From Caecibacter massiliensis (GTDB lineage Bacteria > Bacillota > Negativicutes > Veillonellales > Megasphaeraceae): 64,000 nucleotides of DNA. A program made the position numbers and the translations under genes. The stretch's first letter is position 1, and each line of letters starts with the position of its first letter. Positions 59,082 through 64,000 of the stretch are shown here, in pieces. Location of the stretch: positions 1,054,001-1,118,000 of the forward strand of contig LT608311.1 of assembly GCA_900095875.1 (NCBI GenBank). Direction: 5' to 3'. The notes beneath the pieces are model-generated. The model made no database searches, had not been told where the DNA came from, and saw nothing but the letters and a program-made list of their open reading frames with translations.

Positions 59082-60150
59082 TCCTATACGCTCTCCAGAC
59101 TTTGGCATCCTCTTTTTCACGGCCTTCACGGCGGGCCCGGACAGCAATGAGTTCGGCAGCGATACTGACGGCGATTTCTTCCGGTGTCGCCGCCGAAATG
59201 GGCAGGCCTATAGGCGCGTGGCAAGCGTCGATGGTATCTGCAGGAAATCCGTCAGCTAATAGTTTGGAACGGACGAAAGCTAACTTTGCCCGGCTGCCGA
59301 TGACCCCGATGTAACCGGGATGACAGGAAAGGGCATATTTTTGTGCGTCATAGTCCCCCAGATGGCCACGGGTCATAATGCAGACATAATCGTCGCCTGA
59401 TACCGGGACATAGTCTGCCAGGTGATGGAAATCGGCTGTAATCCGCACGGCCGCATCAGGAAAACGGCTGGCAGATACAAATTCGCCCCGGTCTTCGACA
59501 ACAGTACAGGAAAATCCCAGCCCTGTCAAGAGTGGAACCAGTGCTTTGGCTACATGACCGCCCCCGAAAACGATGACCCGCCGGGGATAAGCCAGTATTT
59601 CTTTATACAAGAGATGGCCTGGAAGGGATACTATGCCCGGTACAGACCTTTCCTGACCCGGTTCTTCATGAAATTGCTGCAAATAGCGGTCATGACCACA
59701 ATATACCGGTCCATCATCTGTCAAAAGGGCCATGCCCCAATGCGCCGGATCAGTCAGATCCAAGAAGAGCCGGCAGGCATGCTGACCGGACAGGCACTGC
59801 ACCGCCCGGGCCAGCAGGGGCATCAGGGACGGGACAGCCGGATCAAAATACTGGCAGAATACGCGCAATTCGCCGCCGCATACGGCCCCGATATCTGCTA
59901 CAGGATCCTTGTGCAGGACCAGTGGCAGTATGAATGACTTTTTTTCTTTCAGAGCCTTCCTGCCTGCTTCACAGGCCAGGTGTTCCTGATAGCCCCCGCC
60001 GACCGTTCCCGGCGCCGATCCGTCTTCCAGGATCAGCTGGTGGCTGCCAGCGCCGCGGGGAGTCGAACCCACCGTATCAATAATCGTCAGTAATACGGCA
60101 CTGCGCCCGGAAGAAAGTTCTTCGAATAGTTTGGAAAAAAGAGATTTCAT
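59062..60150 (-). CDS. XdhC/CoxI-family molybdenum-hydroxylase maturation protein
   Basis: The 362-residue protein has an N-terminal XdhC domain (LLTIIDTVGSTPRGAGSHQLI, VGGGYQEHLACEAG) and a C-terminal Rossmann domain (VIVFGGGHVAKALVPLL, IGSRAKLAFVRSKL, CHAPIGLPISAATPEEIAVSIAAELIA), the full CoxI/XdhC layout. These proteins put the sulfido (or selenium) ligand on the molybdenum cofactor. It sits between modC (20 nt) and yqeC (overlap), so it is in one operon. Confidence 0.88.
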   Translation of the reverse strand: MKSLFSKLFEELSSGRSAVLLTIIDTVGSTPRGAGSHQLILEDGSAPGTVGGGYQEHLACEAGRKALKEKKSFILPLVLHKDPVADIGAVCGGELRVFCQYFDPAVPSLMPLLARAVQCLSGQHACRLFLDLTDPAHWGMALLTDDGPVYCGHDRYLQQFHEEPGQERSVPGIVSLPGHLLYKEILAYPRRVIVFGGGHVAKALVPLLTGLGFSCTVVEDRGEFVSASRFPDAAVRITADFHHLADYVPVSGDDYVCIMTRGHLGDYDAQKYALSCHPGYIGVIGSRAKLAFVRSKLLADGFPADTIDACHAPIGLPISAATPEEIAVSIAAELIAVRARREGREKEDAKVWRAYRNEHCRI

Positions 60151-60170
60151 CGTATACAGGGTTCCTTTCT

Positions 60171-61211
60171 TTATGTATGCAGAAGCAGTATATCACGGGA
60201 AGATACGCCCAGAGACAATACCTGTGGCGGTTCATGACTTGTTTTATCTACCTGCCACCAGAGAGACGGCGTATTCTCTTTCTGATTCCGGTAGCGGAAT
60301 TGTACCAGCCAGGAAAAGGGCCGTTCCAGAATCGTCTCTACCGTAACAGTCTGACCGTTTTCTTCCCGGCCCGGCACAAACGACCGTTCTCCTATGGCTA
60401 CGGCACACAGGCCCGGCGGGACAGGGCGTTCCGGGTGAAAACGGAGATTCCAGTCCGGCACGACTACTTCATTTTCCAGAAGGCGGGCCGGCGCAATATT
60501 CCGGCACCCCGTCAGGATAGCCGCCGCCCTGGTAGGCGGCGCGGAAAAGATGTCCTGTACCTTCCCGGACGAATCGACGCGGCCATCTTCCAGAACGATT
60601 ATATGCCGGCATAACTGATAGGCTTCGTCCCGGTTATGGGTGACGATCAGGACATCTTTGTCATAGTACGTCAGCAGCTGCTTCAATTCGGCCAGCAGCT
60701 GCTCCCTGAGCCATGTATCGAGGGCGCTGAACGGTTCATCGAGAAGGAGGATATCCGGTTCATTGATGAGGCAGCGCGCCAGGGCCGTCCGCTGCTGCTG
60801 CCCTCCCGAAAGCTGTCCCGGCTTACGGTCCGAAAGGCCGGTCAGGTGCATCCGTCCGATCATATCATCGACCCGCCGCTGTCGCTCCCGTTTATCCTTG
60901 AGATAGCGGATACCACTATAGATATTTTCCTCTACCGTCATATGGGGAAACAGGGCGTAATTCTGGAACAGATAGCCTACATGACGGTCCTGAACGCGCA
61001 TATCCGTGCGGGAACGGGAATCGAACAGGACACGGCCGTTGAGCACGATCCGCCCGGCATCGGGTCTTTCGATACCGGCAATGCACTGCAGGGTCTTGCT
61101 CTTGCCGCTTCCGGAAGCGCCGAGGATGCCGAGGACACCGCCCCTTGTTTCAAAACGGACAGACAGGGTAAAGGCGCCCAGCTTCTTTTCTATATGGACA
61201 GACAGGCTCAT
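60171..61211 (-). CDS. modC: molybdate ABC transporter ATPase
   Basis: The 346-residue ATPase has Walker A GASGSGKSK, the signature LSGGQQQRTALARCL, Walker B ILLLDEPFSALD and the THN H-loop, followed by a TOBE-type C-terminal domain (about 225-346) as expected for ModC. It overlaps modB by four bases and drives molybdate or tungstate import. Confidence 0.9.
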   Translation of the reverse strand: MSLSVHIEKKLGAFTLSVRFETRGGVLGILGASGSGKSKTLQCIAGIERPDAGRIVLNGRVLFDSRSRTDMRVQDRHVGYLFQNYALFPHMTVEENIYSGIRYLKDKRERQRRVDDMIGRMHLTGLSDRKPGQLSGGQQQRTALARCLINEPDILLLDEPFSALDTWLREQLLAELKQLLTYYDKDVLIVTHNRDEAYQLCRHIIVLEDGRVDSSGKVQDIFSAPPTRAAAILTGCRNIAPARLLENEVVVPDWNLRFHPERPVPPGLCAVAIGERSFVPGREENGQTVTVETILERPFSWLVQFRYRNQKENTPSLWWQVDKTSHEPPQVLSLGVSSRDILLLHT

Positions 61212-61882
61212 AGAAGGCGTCTCCTTTCACGGCCTCTTTTTTCATATACGTTGATGGTGAGCAGCACGACCGCACTGATAGCGATATTGATGAGGACCCA
61301 GATAAATGCGTGGTATTCATCATTGGTACGCCAGAGCTGATAGACCGTCGTAGAAATCGTCGCCGTATTGTGAGGGATGTATCCGATGAGCATGGTCGTC
61401 GCCCCATATTCTCCCAGTGCCCTGGCAAAGGCCAGCACCGTCCCGGCGATGATACCCTGACGGCAGCAGGGCATACGGATGTGCCAGAAAATATACGTAT
61501 CGGACAGGCCCAGTGTCCGGCCGCTCCAGGCCAGTGTCTCATCAAAACTTTCAAAGGCCCCGCGGGCCGTGCGGTACATGAGGGGAAAGGCCACTACTGA
61601 CGAAGCGAGGACACCGCCGTACCAGGTCATGACAAAGCGGATACCCACATCGTTGAGAAACATGCCGACAGGATGCTTCAGGCCGAAGACGAGGAGGAGC
61701 AGCCAGCCGCAGACCGTCGGCGGCAGGACCAGTGGCAGCGTGAGGACGACATCGAGGATTCCTTTTAATATGCGGGGCAGGCGGGCAACGTAATAGGCCA
61801 GGCAGATGCCGCTGAAAAAGACGAGGATGCAGGAAATGCCGGCAATGCGCAGGCTGTTCCACAGAGGATACCAGTCCATCAT
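61208..61882 (-). CDS. modB: molybdate ABC transporter permease
   Basis: The 224-residue inner-membrane protein has about five helices and the ModB loop EYGATTMLIGYIPHNTATISTTVY. It starts 9 nt after modA and overlaps modC by 4 nt. Start ATG 61880-61882 or the next codon. Confidence 0.92.
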   Translation of the reverse strand: MMDWYPLWNSLRIAGISCILVFFSGICLAYYVARLPRILKGILDVVLTLPLVLPPTVCGWLLLLVFGLKHPVGMFLNDVGIRFVMTWYGGVLASSVVAFPLMYRTARGAFESFDETLAWSGRTLGLSDTYIFWHIRMPCCRQGIIAGTVLAFARALGEYGATTMLIGYIPHNTATISTTVYQLWRTNDEYHAFIWVLINIAISAVVLLTINVYEKRGRERRRLL

Positions 61883-61891
61883 ACCGCTTCC

Positions 61892-62731
61892 TTACGAGAC
61901 GGGACTAAAGCCGACGCTCTTAAAAATCCGCATGGCCCTATCCCCTTTCAGATAGTCCAGGAAGGCCCGGGCTTCCTGTTGATGCTGGCTGTGTTTCATG
62001 ACTGCTGCCGGATAAATGACCTGTCCGCACATGTCTTTCGTCGCTTCATCGACCGGTTTCAGGCGGGCACTAAAAGCATCGGTCGCATAAATGACGCCAC
62101 AGTCGGCACTGCCTTCCCTGACCTGGGTCGTCACTTCCTTGACATTGGAACCATACGTGATGTGGCCGGCACGGGCAATAGCCGTTTCATCGAGGCCATA
62201 GAATGTCAGGATCTTTTGCGTATACTGGCCGACGGGCACATCACTGTTGCCCATGACCAGACGGATAGAGCCTTCTTTCAATTTAGCAGCCATGTCATTG
62301 AAATTCTGAATGCCTCCGGGATTTTCTTCGGGCGTGACCAGGACAACTTTGTTTTCCAGAAGATCGACCCGGCTGTCGCTCTTGACGTAATCGAGCCCGT
62401 CGGGATTGGCTTTTTTATCCCGGGAACCATCGAGCTGGTTCATCTGCTTCTGGGCAGCCGAGATGAACAAATCGCAGTCTGCCCCATTCTGAATCTGCGT
62501 CTTCAGGGTACCTGATGAATCAAAATTAAAGGAAATGTCCACATCGGGATGTTCCTGTTCGTACTCTTGGGCAATCTGATTCATCGTTTCCGTCATGCTC
62601 GCCGCGGCAAACACCGTAAGATGAACCTTATCCTTTTCTCCCGACGCCGTTTCTTTCTGCCCGGTTCCGCATCCGGCCAAGGCAAACACCAACGTTCCCG
62701 CCATAATCGCTGCCATTATTTTTTTCCACAT
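61892..62731 (-). CDS. modA: molybdate-binding lipoprotein
   Basis: The 279-residue precursor has a signal peptide and lipobox ALAGC (about 18-22), then the ModA pattern VHLTVFAAASMTETMNQIAQEY, FNFDSSGTLKTQIQNGADCDLFISA and VMGNSDVPVGQYTQKIL. It captures molybdate outside the membrane. The ATG at 62729-62731 lies 11 nt after AAGGAGA; an in-frame ATG at 62753 is upstream of that site and less likely. Confidence 0.93.
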   Translation of the reverse strand: MWKKIMAAIMAGTLVFALAGCGTGQKETASGEKDKVHLTVFAAASMTETMNQIAQEYEQEHPDVDISFNFDSSGTLKTQIQNGADCDLFISAAQKQMNQLDGSRDKKANPDGLDYVKSDSRVDLLENKVVLVTPEENPGGIQNFNDMAAKLKEGSIRLVMGNSDVPVGQYTQKILTFYGLDETAIARAGHITYGSNVKEVTTQVREGSADCGVIYATDAFSARLKPVDEATKDMCGQVIYPAAVMKHSQHQQEARAFLDYLKGDRAMRIFKSVGFSPVS

Positions 62732-62769
62732 ACGGTGTCTTATCTCCTTTTTCATCGGTAATCACAGGG

Positions 62770-63705
62770 TCATGTCCGGGCACAATCCCCGCCTTCGCCG
62801 CGCAGCAGGTCGAGACCGTGGGGAATCGTATCCAGAAAGACATCCATACATTCCTGACAGGCTTTTTCACTGCCCGGCAGGTTGATGATCAACGTCCGTT
62901 TGCGGATAACGCTGACTGCCCGGGACAGCATGGCCCGTGGCGTAATCTTCAGTGAGGCCGCCCGCATGGCTTCGGCAATCCCCGGCACCATACGGTCAGC
63001 GACGGCTGCCGTCGCTTCCGGCGTGACATCGCGGAGGGAAAATCCCGTACCGCCCGTCGTCAGAATGAGATCTACCTGGCGCTGGTCTGCCAGCCGGCAA
63101 AGCTGCTGCCTGAGGGGTGCTGCTTCATCGGGAAGAAGCAGCGTTTCCACGACATCATATCCTGATTTCTTCAGTCTGGCCACAATGGCCGGCCCGCTCG
63201 TATCCTGGCGTTTTCCCCGACTCCCTTTATCGGACAGGGTAATGACCGCCGCCTGATAGGGACGCCGCTCCCGGCGCTCTGCTATGACCAGCTCGTCACC
63301 GGCCCGCAGGATGCCTCCACGGACGACCCGGGCAAACACGCCCTCCCGGGGCATGATACAATCACCTACGGCCTGATAAATCGCACAGTGCTGATGGCAT
63401 TCCTTGCCCACCTGTGTCAGCTCAAGCAGGACATCGCCGCTTGTAAACAGCGTCCCTACGGGAAGAGCGGAAAAGTCAAAGCCGCGGACGACGAGATTTT
63501 CCCCGAAGGCCCCGCTCTGCACATCGGCCCCACGGGCACGGAATGCGTCGATCCGGTCTGCCGAAAGCAGGCTGACCTGTCGGTGCCAATGGCCGGCATG
63601 GGCATCTCCCCGGATTCCCCAGTCAGCGACCAATTCTGCCGACTCTACGGGCTGTTTCTGCGTTCCCCGTACTGTACTAATACATATGGCTTCTATGCGT
63701 CCCAT
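62770..63705 (-). CDS. MOSC-MoaB/MogA fusion protein
   Basis: The 311-residue protein joins an N-terminal MOSC domain (about 1-140: GIRGDAHAGHWHRQVSLLS, GAFGENLVVRGFD, VGKECHQHCAIYQAVGDCIMPREGVFARV) to a C-terminal MoaB/MogA domain (about 150-305: AAVITLSDKGSRG, LILTTGGTGFSLRDVTPEA, LIINLPGSEKACQE). The second adenylates molybdopterin for metal insertion; the MOSC part may carry sulfur or a similar ligand. GGAGG, 5 nt before ATG 63703-63705, also encodes the end of moaA. Confidence 0.9.
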   Translation of the reverse strand: MGRIEAICISTVRGTQKQPVESAELVADWGIRGDAHAGHWHRQVSLLSADRIDAFRARGADVQSGAFGENLVVRGFDFSALPVGTLFTSGDVLLELTQVGKECHQHCAIYQAVGDCIMPREGVFARVVRGGILRAGDELVIAERRERRPYQAAVITLSDKGSRGKRQDTSGPAIVARLKKSGYDVVETLLLPDEAAPLRQQLCRLADQRQVDLILTTGGTGFSLRDVTPEATAAVADRMVPGIAEAMRAASLKITPRAMLSRAVSVIRKRTLIINLPGSEKACQECMDVFLDTIPHGLDLLRGEGGDCART

Positions 63706-63706
63706 C

Positions 63707-64000
63707 TTATCCTCCAATCTGATTCATCGTTTTATGTTCTGTAATCCGGCTGGCATCGGAAAACTGGTGCTGTTCCGGTTTTGCCATTATGGCTCTGGTC
63801 ACGGCCTGCCGCAACCGCTCCTGCCGGTCGGGAAGTCCGCTCCGGATAATGTCTCTGACAGATATGCCCTGTTCATAGCACAGACAAGGTTTCAATACGC
63901 CCGTACTGGTCAGACGCAGCCTGTTGCAGCTATGACAGAACTGGTGCGTATTGGCTCCGATAAAGCCGATATGTCCCGTAAGAGAAGTACTGCCATAATA
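63707..64000 (-). CDS. moaA: GTP 3',8-cyclase MoaA, C-terminal part (runs off right edge)
   Basis: The 97 residues seen match the MoaA C-terminus: GHIGFIGANTHQFCHSCNRLRLTSTGVLKPCL, with the second iron-sulfur cluster cysteines (C-x2-C, then C), and the protein ends in Gly-Gly, the tail needed for catalysis. MoaA starts molybdopterin synthesis from GTP. It is upstream of the MOSC-MoaB gene, 1 nt apart. Confidence 0.93.
   Translation of the reverse strand, partial: YYGSTSLTGHIGFIGANTHQFCHSCNRLRLTSTGVLKPCLCYEQGISVRDIIRSGLPDRQERLRQAVTRAIMAKPEQHQFSDASRITEHKTMNQIGG

Overview
This 64 kb window reads as the chromosome of a diderm Firmicute of the class Negativicutes, most likely a Megasphaera-like species. 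That placement is an inference from gene content and moderate-to-high GC. The supporting signs are an S-layer-homology (SLH) outer-membrane porin, a YadA-type trimeric adhesin, Cys and branched-chain T-box leaders of the Firmicute kind, a flavin-type D-lactate/glycolate dehydrogenase, phosphate acetyltransferase, and a hybrid-cluster protein. No rRNA, tRNA, CRISPR array or insertion-sequence transposase was recognised. Most genes lie on the minus strand.

Layout. 0-5 kb: two secreted proteins, an operon thioesterase-cobT-RelB-like antitoxin, a LacI regulator and pta. 5-9 kb: repeat-rich DNA around a two-gene phage/plasmid-like replication module (DUF669-type protein and a primase-helicase). 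9-18 kb: a LarC1-like protein and a divergent CobT paralogue, cstA, a PflX-like radical SAM protein, an FAD-linked dehydrogenase and an MFS transporter. 18-26 kb: a four-gene operon (COG1106-type ATPase, MBL hydrolase, two DUF445 membrane proteins), T-box-controlled cysK, and an unrecognised protein with PD-(D/E)xK-like features. 26-33 kb: a sulfonate/taurine-type ABC transporter with an attenuator-like leader, an SGNH hydrolase, an M48 protease, a GIY-YIG protein, ppiB and a nitrilase. 33-43 kb: T-box-ilvC-ilvB-ilvN, an aminotransferase, an alanine/glycine symporter with an attenuator-like leader, an old-yellow-enzyme-type reductase and 5-formyl-THF cyclo-ligase. 43-54 kb: hcp, the SLH porin, the trimeric adhesin, mgsA-pyk, queC-pepO and a DMT exporter. 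54-57.5 kb: a D-xylonate-type dehydratase and a 2-keto-3-deoxy-sugar-acid aldolase. 57.7-64 kb: a molybdenum operon, moaA-(MOSC-MoaB)-modABC-xdhC-yqeC-mocA, running off the right edge.

The most unusual material is non-coding. Many intergenic gaps carry a mosaic repeat family made of a GGACCCACG-type palindromic arm, a conserved core, a TATAAAA stretch and a REP-like hairpin built on GGTTCGnCGAACC. Two 191-bp cores at 18.0 and 24.4 kb differ at about 8 positions by hand alignment, and both start 2-5 nt after a stop codon. Next to these elements, and in other gaps, are tracts with a strict 7-bp period that drift in sequence but keep phase. I know of no description of this family in Negativicutes. 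Together they look like a mobile or amplified 3'-UTR/terminator element.

Other leads are a primase gene with a strong Shine-Dalgarno sequence but no ATG/GTG/TTG start, a CobT paralogue that has lost the catalytic glutamate and sits next to a truncated LarC, the ATPase-MBL-DUF445-DUF445 cassette, an adhesin with a coiled coil after its membrane anchor, and several operator or attenuator candidates.
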